Source: Hyphomonas sp. (lineage in GTDB: Bacteria > Pseudomonadota > Alphaproteobacteria > Caulobacterales > Hyphomonadaceae). Taken from it: a DNA stretch of 49,312 nucleotides. The notes below the pieces were generated by a model, which was given only the letters and a program-made list of their open reading frames with translations, was not told the DNA's origin and searched no databases. Shown here piece by piece: positions 24,282-33,892 of this stretch. The stretch is from NCBI RefSeq assembly GCF_022844445.1, contig NZ_JALHLS010000019.1:1-49312 (forward strand), in the 5' to 3' direction. The first letter of the stretch is position 1; each line of letters starts with the position of its first letter. Position numbers and translations under genes: made by a program.

Positions 24282-27055
24282 GTTTTTGCGGCCTTTGCTT
24301 CGACCACCAGCGGGACCGACAGCTTAACTGCCGGGCCGTCCGCCGAGGCCATTGTTTCCTGTGCGACCCGGATCAGCTTCTCGGCTTCCCCTTCAGGGCA
24401 CTCGAAGACCAGTTCGTCGTGCACCTGTAGCAACATCCGTGCCTTCAGGCCGGAGCCCGCGAGCGCTTCCGGCATGCGGATCATGGCGCGCTTGATAATG
24501 TCGGCGGCAGTGCCCTGCAGCGGTGCGTTGATCGCCTGGCGTTCGGCAAAGGCACGGGCCGGGCCCTTGGCCTTCATGTCCGGCAGGTTGATCTTGCGGC
24601 CGAAGGCGGTGCGCACAAAGCCTGTCTCGCGGGCATAGTCCTTGGTTTCGTCCATAAACTGACGAATGCCGGGGAAGCGTTTGAAGTATTCCTTGATGTA
24701 GGCTGCCGCTTCAGCCTGCGGGATGCCGAGCTGGCGGGCCAGGCCGAAGCCGGAGATGCCATAGATGATGCCAAAGTTGATTGCTTTGGCTTGCCGCCGG
24801 ACCATAGGGTCCATGCCTTCCACGGGCACACCGAACATTTCGCTCGCCGTCATCGCGTGAATGTCGAGGCCGTCCTTGAACGCCTTTTTCAGCGCCGGAA
24901 TGTCAGCCATGTGGGCGAGGATGCGCAGCTCGATCTGGGAATAGTCCGCCGAGACGAGCACGTTGCCGTCCTCGGCAATGAAGGCCTCGCGGATCTTGCG
25001 GCCTTCTTCCGTCCGTACCGGGATATTCTGCAGGTTCGGGTCGGTGGACGAAAGTCGCCCCGTCTGCGCGCCGGCCATCATGTAGCTGGTGTGCACGCGG
25101 CCGGTCTCCTTGCTGATCGCGGCCTGCAACGCCTCGGTATAGGTCGAGCGCAGCTTGGACAGCATGCGCCAGTCCACGATGGTGCGGGGCAGGGCGTGGC
25201 CCTGGTCGGCGAGTTCCTCGAGGATGTCGGCATCGGTCTGCCAGGCGCCCGTCTTGGTGCGCTTGCCGCCGGGAATGTTCATCTCGTCGAAGAGGATTTC
25301 GCCGAGTTGCTTGGGCGAGCCGATGTTGAACACGCGGCCGGCCTGCTCGTGGGCCTGCGCTTCCAGCCCAGCCATCCGCTGCGCGAAATCAGCGGAGAGG
25401 CGCGACAGCATCTGCCGGTCAACCTTTATACCGGCCTGTTCCATCGCGGCGAGCACGGGCACCAGCGGGCGCTCCAGCGTCTCGTAGACGGTCGTCACTT
25501 CCTCGGTGCGCAGACGGGGCTTCAGGGTCTGCCAGAGGCGCAGCGTCACGTCGGCGTCCTCGGCGGCGTATTCAGTCGCCTTGTCGAGTGCGACCTGTGC
25601 AAACGTCTTCTGAGTCTTGCCGGAGCCGGCGACTTCCTTGAAGGAAATTGGCTTGTGGCCGAGATAGCGCTCGGAGAGTTCGTCCATGCCGTGATTGTGG
25701 ATTCCGGCATTCAGCGCGAAAGAAATGAGCATCGTGTCGTCAATCGGCGCCGTGCGAATGCCCTGGCGCTTGAAGACGCTGAGGTCGTATTTGATATTCT
25801 GTCCGATCTTCAGCACGGCTGGGTCCTCCAGCATCGGCTTCAGAACCTTTATTGCCTCGGCCATTCTGATCTGGCGAGGCGGGTCGGCGCCGAACATGTC
25901 GCCTCCGCCGGCCGCCACATCGGGGTCAACATGGGCGAGCGGAATATAGCAGGCCTCCCCGGGCGCGAGCGCCAGCGAGACGCCGACCAGTCCTCCGCCT
26001 ACGGAGTCAAGTGCATCTGTCTCGGTATCCACCGCCACCCAGCCCTGCGTGATCGCCCGCGCCACCCAGTCCTCGAGCGTCTTCAGGTCCCGGATGCAAA
26101 TATACGAGGAGCGGTCGATGGCGACAGCGTCTGGAGCCGCGACCTCAAGCACGCCTTCCTTCTCCATCTGCTCGCGCACCCGGCGCGTGATGGTGCGGAA
26201 TTCCATTTCCTCGAGGAACTCGATCAGCGATCTCGGCTCGGGGTCCTGAACGGCGAGGTCTTCCAACGGAATGACGAGCGGCACGTCGTCCTTGAGCGTC
26301 ACCAGCTGTTTCGAGATGCGCACCTGATCGGCAAAGTTCACCAGCGTCTCGCGCCGCTTCGGCTGCTTGATCTCGCCGGCGCGCTCCAGCAGCGCCTCGA
26401 CACTGCCGTACTCGGTCAGCAGCTGCGCGGCTGTCTTGATGCCGATTCCGGGGGCGCCAGGTACGTTGTCCACGCTGTCGCCGGCGAGCGACTGAACGTC
26501 GATGACAAGTTCCGGGCCGACACCGAACTTTTCGATCACGTCCTCGCGGCCCATCAGCTTGTTCTTCATCGGGTCCAGCATCAGCACCTTGTCGGAGACA
26601 AGTTGCATCAGGTCCTTGTCCGAAGAGACGATGGTGACGCGCGCGCCCTTCGCCTCGGCCTGGCGTGCATAGGTCGCGATCAGGTCATCCGCCTCGAAGC
26701 CGATCAGTTCGATAGCGTGAGCGGCGAAGGCTTCGGCGGCGCGGCGCACGAGCGGGAATTGCGGCACCAGTTCCTCCGGGGCCGGCGGGCGCTGGGCCTT
26801 GTAGAGGGGGTAGAGTTCGTTGCGGAACGTGTTCCCGGACGCATCGAAGATGCATGCGAAATGCGTTGGCCGCTCTGGGCCCTTCAGTTCCTCCAGCATC
26901 TTGAACAGCATGTTGCAGAAGCCCGCGACCGCCCCGATAGGCAGTCCGTCGGACTGACGCGTTAGCGGGGGAAGGGCGTGAAACGCACGGAAAATGTAGG
27001 CGCTCGCATCGATCAGGTAGAGATGGCTTTTCTCGGTGACGGCGGCCGTGGCCAT
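24263..27055 (-). CDS. polA: DNA polymerase I
   Basis: A 930-residue three-domain repair and Okazaki-fragment polymerase. The 5'-3' exonuclease domain (about 10-300) starts LYLIDASAYIFRAFHALPPL. The 3'-5' proofreading domain (about 330-515) keeps its acidic motifs: AVDTETDAL, IGQNIKYDLSVF and YAAEDADVTLRL, so proofreading looks intact. The polymerase domain (about 540-930) shows SADYSQIELRILAHM (motif A), RRQAKAINFGIIYGISG (motif B) and LQVHDELVFE (motif C). It overlaps the start of exoD by 19 bases. Full length and complete. Confidence 0.98.
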   Translation of the reverse strand: MATAAVTEKSHLYLIDASAYIFRAFHALPPLTRQSDGLPIGAVAGFCNMLFKMLEELKGPERPTHFACIFDASGNTFRNELYPLYKAQRPPAPEELVPQFPLVRRAAEAFAAHAIELIGFEADDLIATYARQAEAKGARVTIVSSDKDLMQLVSDKVLMLDPMKNKLMGREDVIEKFGVGPELVIDVQSLAGDSVDNVPGAPGIGIKTAAQLLTEYGSVEALLERAGEIKQPKRRETLVNFADQVRISKQLVTLKDDVPLVIPLEDLAVQDPEPRSLIEFLEEMEFRTITRRVREQMEKEGVLEVAAPDAVAIDRSSYICIRDLKTLEDWVARAITQGWVAVDTETDALDSVGGGLVGVSLALAPGEACYIPLAHVDPDVAAGGGDMFGADPPRQIRMAEAIKVLKPMLEDPAVLKIGQNIKYDLSVFKRQGIRTAPIDDTMLISFALNAGIHNHGMDELSERYLGHKPISFKEVAGSGKTQKTFAQVALDKATEYAAEDADVTLRLWQTLKPRLRTEEVTTVYETLERPLVPVLAAMEQAGIKVDRQMLSRLSADFAQRMAGLEAQAHEQAGRVFNIGSPKQLGEILFDEMNIPGGKRTKTGAWQTDADILEELADQGHALPRTIVDWRMLSKLRSTYTEALQAAISKETGRVHTSYMMAGAQTGRLSSTDPNLQNIPVRTEEGRKIREAFIAEDGNVLVSADYSQIELRILAHMADIPALKKAFKDGLDIHAMTASEMFGVPVEGMDPMVRRQAKAINFGIIYGISGFGLARQLGIPQAEAAAYIKEYFKRFPGIRQFMDETKDYARETGFVRTAFGRKINLPDMKAKGPARAFAERQAINAPLQGTAADIIKRAMIRMPEALAGSGLKARMLLQVHDELVFECPEGEAEKLIRVAQETMASADGPAVKLSVPLVVEAKAAKTWAAAH

Positions 27056-27129
27056 GGGCGATTCCTCTGCTTTGGTCCCGTCTAGCGGCTCCGGTCCGGA
27101 AAATCATCCTCTGGCCTGCCGCCAGTGCC

Positions 27130-29451
27130 TCACGGCGCCGGTTCGACGGTGATGATGCGTTCGGCTTCCTGCAGCACACGCGCGCGGGTCCAGGGGAAGG
27201 GCACGTAGTGGCCTTCGGCCCAGAGCGGGAAAAGGTCGCGGTAGTGGGCGCTCGCCGGGTCGCCGGACTGGCCGGGCGTGTTGATCGCCACGCTGTTGTC
27301 CCAGGCGCCGACATCCATGACCAGCCTTATGGAAGGGCCAGCGGCCACGCCAAAATCGCCGACCCAGCCGAGGGCATTCGGCGTCGAGCTGCTGCCGCCG
27401 ATCGGTAGCGGGCCAACGCGCTGCTCGGCCTCGCGGCCGGGGATCGACAGCGCGGGTTTGAAGTTTGCGGTGTGAAGACTGCCCCAGCGCCAGGATGCGG
27501 GATCAGGCCCCATCAGCGCTTCGGCTTCGGCCCATGCCGCGCCGAGCGATTCCAGCAGGATCCGCGTCCGCACGAGATCCGCGTCGGCGCCGAGGAGCTC
27601 TCCGTCTTCCAGCACCGGGATGACCGAGGTGGATGGCGGGCGGCCGAACCGGGCACGCATCGTCTCGGGCACGAGGGCGTTCACGGCGCTGACCGGCAAG
27701 TGCCGGCCGGTCCAGATCTCATACAAGGCAGCGGGCGCAGACCCGGCCCCCATATAGCCGTCCCATCCGGCCAGCATTTCCAGCGCCGCCGCTTCGGCGG
27801 CATTGCGGCCCTGCAGACCGACGAGAAGCGCAACCGCCCGCCGGGCAAGCGGCGAGGTAATGTCATTCTGCAGCGCCATCGAATCCGTGATGCCGAAGAC
27901 AGGCTTCGCCCGGATCACTTCGCTCACGCGGGTCATGCGGCTGGGGTCAGCCCATTCGAGGCCGAGCAGGTGAGGGTAGCCTTCCGGCACATTCATCTCG
28001 TTGGCGGTCGCGAGCCAGCCTTCAGCGGGATTGAGCGTGGACGGGAGCAACGCGGCGTCCAGCAGTCCCTTCCAGCGATATGTCCTGCCCGCGGGCACAG
28101 GCAGCAAGCCATCGCCTGCCGCCCGTTTCGGGACGAAGCCGCCGGGGGCCCAGCCGATGTCGCCATTGCGGCCTGCAAACAAGAGGTTCAGCGGAGGCGC
28201 CCCCCAGCGGTCGCGGGCGACGAGGAAGTCATCCCACGTGCGTGCGGTATAGGCCCAGGCGGCATGGAAATAGGCTGACCCGCCGGGTTGGCTCCATGTG
28301 GCGCGCAGTGAAAAGCTTCGACCGGTGAGAGGTTCCTCATAGAGGACCGGGCCGTCGGCGCTGAACTTCAACACCACCTCCTGCGGCGCCTCGCCCTTCA
28401 CATCGACCAGCTCTTTCACTTGCGTGAGGCGCGTACCTTTCGGGTTCACCACCAGGTCCTGCTGGTCGATGGCGAAGATCGTCAGCGCCCAGGCAATATC
28501 CTCATTGTGACCGAAGCTGATCCCGGGAAGGGCCGGTTCGCCGGCGCCGGCGATCTTCAAGTCCGGCGTGTCGATGTGCGAAAGGTAACGCAGGTTCGGT
28601 ATCGATTGCGCGCGGTGCGGATCGTTCGCCATGATCGGCCGGCCGGTAGCGCTGCGCGCCGGTGCGATCACCCAATTGTTCGATCCTTCGAGCGTTTCGC
28701 TCTCGCGGCTCGCGAGTACGATCGCGCCATCGGAGAAGCTGACATCGCTTGTGCCGAGCGTGAAATCGTCAAGCACGTTTTCAGGAATGCTGCACGGATC
28801 GAGACCCTTGGGGAGGGTCACGGGACGGGGCGGTTCAAGCTTGCGGCGGAGGGGCTCGAGCTTCACGTCGCCGCCGCAGAGCGCAATGGCGCGCGCGACT
28901 TCGCTGCGCAGGTTCGAGGCCAGCGCATTCGAGCGGATGCGCACCACATCGTCCGCCTGCCAACGTTCCGGCCGCGAGCCGGTGGCAGCGAATTCGGGGG
29001 GAAGGGGCTGGGTGCCGCGCTCTGTCTCGCCAATGAAGGCATTGATCCCGGCGGCAAAGGCTTCGGTCCAGGCTTTCGCGTCCGCGGGATAGCTCGCCCA
29101 TTCGGCGGCCATGTCGCCGCGGTAGAGAAGAAGGCGCGCCGCGCGGTCCTGTTTCACATAGTCCGGACCAAAGCTTGCAGAGAGGCGGCCCAGTCCGCGC
29201 TTGCGCCAGAGGTCGATCTGCCAGAGCCGGTCGCGCGCGACCGCGTAGCCCTGCAGGAAAAATCCGTCGCGCGCGCTGGACGCATAGATGTGCGGAATGC
29301 CTGCCCGGTCGATGATGATCTCGCCGGGCGCGGCGAGGCCGGCCGCCTGCCGGGTTTCGGTGAAGACCGACGGCGGCACCTCTTGCGCCGCGGCGCTGCC
29401 GGCGATCAGGCTGGCGGCGAGGACGGCTCGAACGACACGTCTGATGTTCAT
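27130..29451 (-). CDS. Secreted penicillin acylase family Ntn-hydrolase
   Basis: A 773-residue precursor of the penicillin/acyl-homoserine-lactone acylase family. MNIRRVVRAVLAASLIAGSA is a signal peptide (cleavage likely after ASAQ-type AAAQ), so it acts in the periplasm. An alpha segment (about 25-240) is followed by the autocatalytic cleavage site, with nucleophile S257 in LEGSNNWVIAP. The beta chain then carries HNEDIAWALTIFAIDQQDL. Start 29451 has a GAGGG site and a proper signal sequence; the in-frame extension to 29691 is not supported. Members cleave amides of aliphatic or aromatic acids, including quorum signals; the substrate here is unknown. Confidence 0.9.
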   Translation of the reverse strand: MNIRRVVRAVLAASLIAGSAAAQEVPPSVFTETRQAAGLAAPGEIIIDRAGIPHIYASSARDGFFLQGYAVARDRLWQIDLWRKRGLGRLSASFGPDYVKQDRAARLLLYRGDMAAEWASYPADAKAWTEAFAAGINAFIGETERGTQPLPPEFAATGSRPERWQADDVVRIRSNALASNLRSEVARAIALCGGDVKLEPLRRKLEPPRPVTLPKGLDPCSIPENVLDDFTLGTSDVSFSDGAIVLASRESETLEGSNNWVIAPARSATGRPIMANDPHRAQSIPNLRYLSHIDTPDLKIAGAGEPALPGISFGHNEDIAWALTIFAIDQQDLVVNPKGTRLTQVKELVDVKGEAPQEVVLKFSADGPVLYEEPLTGRSFSLRATWSQPGGSAYFHAAWAYTARTWDDFLVARDRWGAPPLNLLFAGRNGDIGWAPGGFVPKRAAGDGLLPVPAGRTYRWKGLLDAALLPSTLNPAEGWLATANEMNVPEGYPHLLGLEWADPSRMTRVSEVIRAKPVFGITDSMALQNDITSPLARRAVALLVGLQGRNAAEAAALEMLAGWDGYMGAGSAPAALYEIWTGRHLPVSAVNALVPETMRARFGRPPSTSVIPVLEDGELLGADADLVRTRILLESLGAAWAEAEALMGPDPASWRWGSLHTANFKPALSIPGREAEQRVGPLPIGGSSSTPNALGWVGDFGVAAGPSIRLVMDVGAWDNSVAINTPGQSGDPASAHYRDLFPLWAEGHYVPFPWTRARVLQEAERIITVEPAP

Positions 29452-29610
29452 AGGCTGCCCTCGTGTGTTGCCCGCGTAGCGCTGCCGCACCGTCCGTGAA
29501 GCCCGCCGCCAAGTCAATTCGGGCGGGCGCCGGTCCCGTCCGCGGATTAAACGAGAGTCATCGAAACCGATTCGACTTTGCGGCGGGCGGAACTGTGGTA
29601 GAAATGTGGC

Positions 29611-30084
29611 ATGCAAAGCGACCTGGTTTTCCCAAGAGCCGTGGACCTTGCCCCGCCGGTGCAGAAGCCCGCGCTGAAGGCGCCCTGGCATCTCTTCCTC
29701 ATCGGCTCCGCCGCAGTGCTCTGGAGTCTGCTCGGAGTGTTCGACTTCCTGGCGACCGCCACGCTGTATCCGCCCTACATGGAACGCTTTCCCGCCGAGG
29801 CGCAGGCCTATTGGTCGGCATTGCCCGACTGGCTCTACGGGACCTGGGCGCTGGGCGTGTTTGCGGGCCTCGCCGGCGCGATGCTGCTCGTCAAGCGACG
29901 CATCTCGGCGGTACGGGTTCTGGTGTTCTCCGCCGCCTGCACCCTGCTGACCATGGCGGCGAGCTTCTCACTCCCTGCGCCGGCCTATGATGGCAACCGC
30001 GTCTCGGCGGTCTGCATCATTGTCGTCTCGCTGCTGATCCTCAACTACGCGGTGCACCAGGCCAAGCGCGGCGTGTTGCGGTAA
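29611..30084 (+). CDS. Hypothetical four-helix membrane protein
   Basis: A 157-residue protein with a short polar N-terminus and about four transmembrane helices (approximately 28-50, 75-95, 103-122 and 133-150). The region YPPYMERFPAEAQAYWSALP between helices one and two and WALGVFAGLAGAMLLVKRR recur in small alphaproteobacterial membrane proteins sometimes labelled sugar transporter, without evidence. I cannot assign a function. It diverges from the penicillin acylase gene, with about 160 bases between. Confidence 0.7.
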   Translation: MQSDLVFPRAVDLAPPVQKPALKAPWHLFLIGSAAVLWSLLGVFDFLATATLYPPYMERFPAEAQAYWSALPDWLYGTWALGVFAGLAGAMLLVKRRISAVRVLVFSAACTLLTMAASFSLPAPAYDGNRVSAVCIIVVSLLILNYAVHQAKRGVLR

Positions 30085-30186
30085 GCGTTTTCCGGATCAG
30101 CTTCCCGGCAGGCAAACCACGCGCGGCGTCTTGCGCTGAAGTGGATTCGGTCTAGCCTCCCGCCCAGAGAAAAGCGGGAGAACGCC

Positions 30187-31212
30187 ATGACCAACGAGAT
30201 GAACCAGACCTGGGTGTTGCGGAAGCGGCCGGTGGGTGACCTTAAGGAAGGAGATCTCGAACTGGTCGAGAGCGCCCTCTCGCCGCTCAAGGACGGCGAA
30301 GTGCGCGCCAAGACGATCTACCTCTCGCTCGATCCGACGAACCGGATCTGGATGAGTGATATGGATGCCTACCTTCCGCCGGTGCAGATCGGCGATGCGA
30401 TGCGCGGCGGCGGGCTCAGCATCATCACCGAAAGCCGCTTCGATGGCCTTACTCCGGGCGACATCGTCAATACCGGCCTTGCCGGGTGGGCAATCTACAA
30501 CACGCTGCCGGGCGCCGCGCTGGCCAAGCTGCCGCGCCTGCCGGGCGTGCCGCTGACGGCGTACATGGGCCCGCTGGGTGCGACCGGTATGACGGCCTAT
30601 TTCGGCCTGATGGACATTGCGAAGCCCAAGGCGGGCGAGACAGTGGTGGTGTCTGCCGCTGCGGGCGCCGTTGGTTCGATGGTCGGGCAGATCGCAAAGA
30701 TCCAGGGCTGCCGCGTCGTCGGCATTGCCGGCGGCAAGGACAAGTGCCGCTGGCTGACCGAGGTGGCCGGTTTCGATGCTGCCATCGACTACAAGTCCGA
30801 GGACGTGGGCGCCGCGCTCGACAAGCATTGCCCGAAGGGCATCGACATCAATTTCGAGAATGTCGGTGGACGGATCATGGACGCTGTGATGGCGCGCCTC
30901 AACGATTTTTCCCGTATGCCGCTGTGCGGCCTGATCTCGACCTATAACGACACGACGCCCGCGCCGGGTCCCTACAACTTCGCCAACCTGCTGATGCGCA
31001 GGACGCTTGTGAAGGGCTTCATCGTGATCGACTATTTCCCGCGCTTCCCGGAGGGTATCCAGCAGATGGCGATGTGGCTGATGGAGGGAAAGCTGAAGTT
31101 CGAGACTGACATTGTGGACGGCTTCGAGAAGGCGCCGTCCAGCCTGTCGCGCCTGTTCGAGGGCAAGAACCTCGGCAAGCTGGTCGTGCGGGTGAGCCCG
31201 GAGCCGGCCTGA
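30187..31212 (+). CDS. NADP-dependent MDR oxidoreductase (CurA/PTGR-like)
   Basis: A 341-residue zinc-independent medium-chain reductase that reduces carbon-carbon double bonds of enones and enals. The N-terminal part MTNEMNQTWVLRKRPVGDL and TIYLSLDPTNRIWMSD match the CurA/prostaglandin reductase group. The cofactor-binding motif is VVVSAAAGAVGSMVGQIAK, and GKDKCRWLTEVAGFDAAIDY follows it, as in the family. FINFENVGG-type sequence (IDINFENVGGRIMDAVM here) is also typical. Likely role: detoxifying reactive aldehydes or ketones. GAGAACGCC before ATG 30187 is a fair ribosome-binding site. Confidence 0.93.
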   Translation: MTNEMNQTWVLRKRPVGDLKEGDLELVESALSPLKDGEVRAKTIYLSLDPTNRIWMSDMDAYLPPVQIGDAMRGGGLSIITESRFDGLTPGDIVNTGLAGWAIYNTLPGAALAKLPRLPGVPLTAYMGPLGATGMTAYFGLMDIAKPKAGETVVVSAAAGAVGSMVGQIAKIQGCRVVGIAGGKDKCRWLTEVAGFDAAIDYKSEDVGAALDKHCPKGIDINFENVGGRIMDAVMARLNDFSRMPLCGLISTYNDTTPAPGPYNFANLLMRRTLVKGFIVIDYFPRFPEGIQQMAMWLMEGKLKFETDIVDGFEKAPSSLSRLFEGKNLGKLVVRVSPEPA

Positions 31213-31285
31213 ACACCGGTTCAGCTTGCATTCATGGCCGTCCCCTCCAGGATAAATCCCAACAGAATCGGGAGTTTGGGCTAAC

Positions 31286-31654
31286 ATGACGACGGGGATG
31301 GGCGCGCGGGTGCGCCTCTGGCTGGCGGGCGCCGGGGCGCTCGCGCTGGCAGGCTGTACAACATCGGACTGGGACGCCGTGGCGATGGGTCTGCAGATGG
31401 CGGCCGACGACATGGCAGTCACCATGACCATGGTTCCGGCCTGGGAATGCGGGCTCAACGCGCAGGGCAATGCGGTTTGCGACGACACCGGGGATGGCTA
31501 CGCGGATCGGTACGGCGACCCGACTTATGAGTTTGTGCATGGGTGGAACTACGGTGTTCCGACCCGCGTGAACGACTATGGCGAGGCCTTCCAATACGAT
31601 GGCGGCTGTGACTGTTGGGTCCGCGAGCCGTCGCTGGATACCTATCCGCGGTAG
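31286..31654 (+). CDS. Small lipoprotein of unknown function
   Basis: A 122-residue protein with a lipoprotein signal: basic start, then LAGAGALALAGCTTSD, where LAGC is the lipobox and C24 the lipidated cysteine. The mature part is acidic and aromatic, with MTMVPAWECGLNAQG and CDDTGDGYADRYGD, an Asp/Gly-rich calcium-like loop, and a CDCW motif near the end. Paired cysteines suggest a disulfide. I do not recognise a family. An alternative start is ATG 31298. The secreted C13-like protein begins 84 bases downstream. Confidence 0.7.
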   Translation: MTTGMGARVRLWLAGAGALALAGCTTSDWDAVAMGLQMAADDMAVTMTMVPAWECGLNAQGNAVCDDTGDGYADRYGDPTYEFVHGWNYGVPTRVNDYGEAFQYDGGCDCWVREPSLDTYPR

Positions 31655-31738
31655 CACCTGGCGTTCACTCTTGTGCCTTGCGCGCGCCGCACGGTGCTGA
31701 TCTTATGTTGGCGGGAACAGGTTCTCGGGAGCCCTGTG

Positions 31739-32521
31739 ATGCGGTTGCAGCCTCTGTTGGTCTTGATGCTTCTGGTAGCCGCCTGTTTCGGCGGGCGCGC
31801 AAGTGCGCAGGGCGAGACCGGCGAGGCCGCGTTCAAGGACTGGGCCGTGGGCATTCTGGCGGCAGACTGGCGCGCGGGTGACGGCACGCCGATCGAGGCG
31901 TTCGAGAATTCCCGAAAGGCGCTGGCGCAGGGCTTCGCGGATGCCGGCTTCAGCCCGGACAACATCGCCAATATGTCGCTGCGCCCGCGTGAGCTCGGCG
32001 GTTTCTCGCTGTCATCCGAAGAAGTGTTTGCGGCCTTCGGCAAGCAGGCGGCCGCTGCGCCGGCAGGGTGCCTCCTGTATTTTACCTCGCACGGCAACAC
32101 GGACGGTATTGTGCTGGGACGCGAGGGTTTCCTCAGCCCCACGCGGATGAAATCGCTGGTCGGCGAATGGTGCGGCGAGCGGCCGACGGTGGTGGTGGTC
32201 TCGGCCTGTTTCTCGGGCGTATTCCTCTCCGAACTCGCTGCGCCGAACCGGATGGTGATGACGGCCGCGCGGCCTGATCGTTCATCCTTCGGATGCAGCC
32301 CCGATGCGCAGTATCCTTACTTCGATGGCTGCATTCTGGAATCGCTGCAGGCGGCGGATGACTTTGTTCACCTCGCCAGCATGTCCAAGCGCTGTGTCGC
32401 CCGGCGGGAGCGGGCCGAGCATCTCTGGCCGCCGTCCGAGCCGCTCTCGACTGTCGGCAAGGATGTCGAGGACTTCCTGATTTTCCAGAACTTCGAGCGC
32501 GCGGCGCCGCCAGGCGGTTAG
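31739..32521 (+). CDS. Secreted C13/caspase-like cysteine peptidase family protein
   Basis: A 260-residue protein with an N-terminal signal sequence (MRLQPLLVLMLLVAACFGG; lipobox-like LVAAC, so possibly a lipoprotein). The clan CD catalytic pair is clear: H118 in YFTSHGNTDGI and C157 in VVSACFSGVFLSEL, 39 residues apart, as in legumain-type (C13) peptidases. A cysteine near SSFGCSP and the CILESLQAADDFV stretch follow. ATG 31739 has GGGAG seven bases upstream; the longer frame from 31673 lacks a signal peptide. Substrate unknown; it lies right after a lipoprotein gene. Confidence 0.8.
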   Translation: MRLQPLLVLMLLVAACFGGRASAQGETGEAAFKDWAVGILAADWRAGDGTPIEAFENSRKALAQGFADAGFSPDNIANMSLRPRELGGFSLSSEEVFAAFGKQAAAAPAGCLLYFTSHGNTDGIVLGREGFLSPTRMKSLVGEWCGERPTVVVVSACFSGVFLSELAAPNRMVMTAARPDRSSFGCSPDAQYPYFDGCILESLQAADDFVHLASMSKRCVARRERAEHLWPPSEPLSTVGKDVEDFLIFQNFERAAPPGG

Positions 32522-32725
32522 GTGCCGGTTTCCCTGCGGGCCGTTTCCTCGCCGGCAAGGGGCGTCTTGTCTGCTGCCGCAGCGATCCCGGGCTCTGCTG
32601 CGGCCTTCATTGCCGATACGGACTTTTACTTGAAGTGAATACTGTCCACATCTGGCTGCGCCGCGCGCGTCCACTGCCGGGGCGAGGTGATCTCATCTGA
32701 AGCTTTTGCCGGGCAGCGAGCGGCG

Positions 32726-33892
32726 TCAGGCCTTTGCGAGGGCTTTGAAGCCGGCTTCGAGATCGGCCTTGAGGTCGCGCGTGGCTTCCAGGCCAATGTG
32801 AAGGCGCAGCAGCGGGCCGGCGCGGGTGTCGGTCCAGCTGCCTTTCATGCGCTCCAGCTGTTGGTCGCAGGGAATGATCAGGCTTTCGAAGCCTCCCCAG
32901 GAGAAGCCGAGCGAAAAGAGGGAGAGCGCCGCGAAGAAGCGTTCGAGGCCGCCCTCGGGGACCGGGTTCAGAATGATGCTGAAGAGGCCATTCGAACCCG
33001 TGAAGTCGCGCTGCCAGAGCTCGTGGTCGGGACTGCCCGGCAGACCGGGATGCAGCACGTCGGCCACTTCAGGGCGGGCGGCAAGCCAGTGCGCCATGTC
33101 GAGGCCGGCGGCTTCGTGCGCCTTCAGGCGCGTATGCAGGCTGCGCAGGCCGCGCAGGGCGAGGTAGGCGTCGTCCGGAGCCAGCGTGATGCCCCAATCC
33201 TCGGAGGCGGCGGCGATGCGCGTGTAGAGGCCGCTGCTGCGCGTCATCACGGCGCCGCCGAAGGCATCGGCATGGCCTACCGCATACTTGGTCAGCGCCT
33301 GAACGCAAATGTCGACGCCGAGCGCGAGCGGCTGGTGGAGCAGGCCGGCGCCCCAGGTGTTGTCGAGGATCGTCCGTATACCGCGTTGCGAAGCGGCGGC
33401 GACGATGGCAGGCGTGTCGGTGATCTCGAACGTGAGCGAGCCCGGCGCCTCGAGGAAGACCGCCTTGGTGTTCGCGCGGAACAGCGTGGCTATCTCGCCG
33501 CCGCTGCGCGGATCGAAGCGCTCGGCCTCGATACCCATCGCTTTCAGGCGGCGCTCGCAGAAGCGCGCCGTGGGACCGTAGATGCTGTCGGAGAAGAGAA
33601 GGTGGTCTCCGGAAGACACAACACTGGCGATGGCGAGCGCACAGGCCTGCAAGCCGTTACCGGCGAGGCGGGTGTGCGTTGCGCCTTCGAGTTCGCCCAT
33701 CGCCGCTTCGAGTTCGCGGTGCACGGTCAGGCCCATGCGGCCATAGGTGGGTTTGGCGCCGTAGAGGCCGGCTTCGTCGCGGAACAGGACCGTGGAGGCG
33801 CGTTCCACCGGCGGGTTCACGGTGACACGGCCCAGCCGGTCTGCGCGCGTATGGATGAGGCGCGTTTCGGGGGCGGCCTCGTCCTTCTTCAT
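32726..33892 (-). CDS. metC: Cystathionine beta-lyase (trans-sulfuration PLP enzyme)
   Basis: A 388-residue PLP enzyme of the Cys/Met metabolism family. The PLP lysine is in QALTKYAVGHADAFGGAV (about K202), with SDSIYGPTARFCERRL and LDNTWGAGLLHQPLALG as further landmarks. The VGHADAF form fits cystathionine beta-lyase, which splits cystathionine into homocysteine, pyruvate and ammonia; gamma-lyase or related C-S lyase activity cannot be excluded. Start 33892 overlaps the sseA stop (ATGA). It is the last gene of the cysK-sseA-metC operon. Confidence 0.9.
   Translation of the reverse strand: MKKDEAAPETRLIHTRADRLGRVTVNPPVERASTVLFRDEAGLYGAKPTYGRMGLTVHRELEAAMGELEGATHTRLAGNGLQACALAIASVVSSGDHLLFSDSIYGPTARFCERRLKAMGIEAERFDPRSGGEIATLFRANTKAVFLEAPGSLTFEITDTPAIVAAASQRGIRTILDNTWGAGLLHQPLALGVDICVQALTKYAVGHADAFGGAVMTRSSGLYTRIAAASEDWGITLAPDDAYLALRGLRSLHTRLKAHEAAGLDMAHWLAARPEVADVLHPGLPGSPDHELWQRDFTGSNGLFSIILNPVPEGGLERFFAALSLFSLGFSWGGFESLIIPCDQQLERMKGSWTDTRAGPLLRLHIGLEATRDLKADLEAGFKALAKA

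Noticed and set aside
24791..26965. Long plus-strand open frame of about 724 codons
   Set aside because: Antisense shadow of polA, whose three domains are complete on the other strand.
29452..29691. N-terminal extension of the penicillin acylase
   Set aside because: The signal peptide beginning at 29451 and its GAGGG site set the start; the extra residues are basic, non-homologous and overlap the divergent gene.
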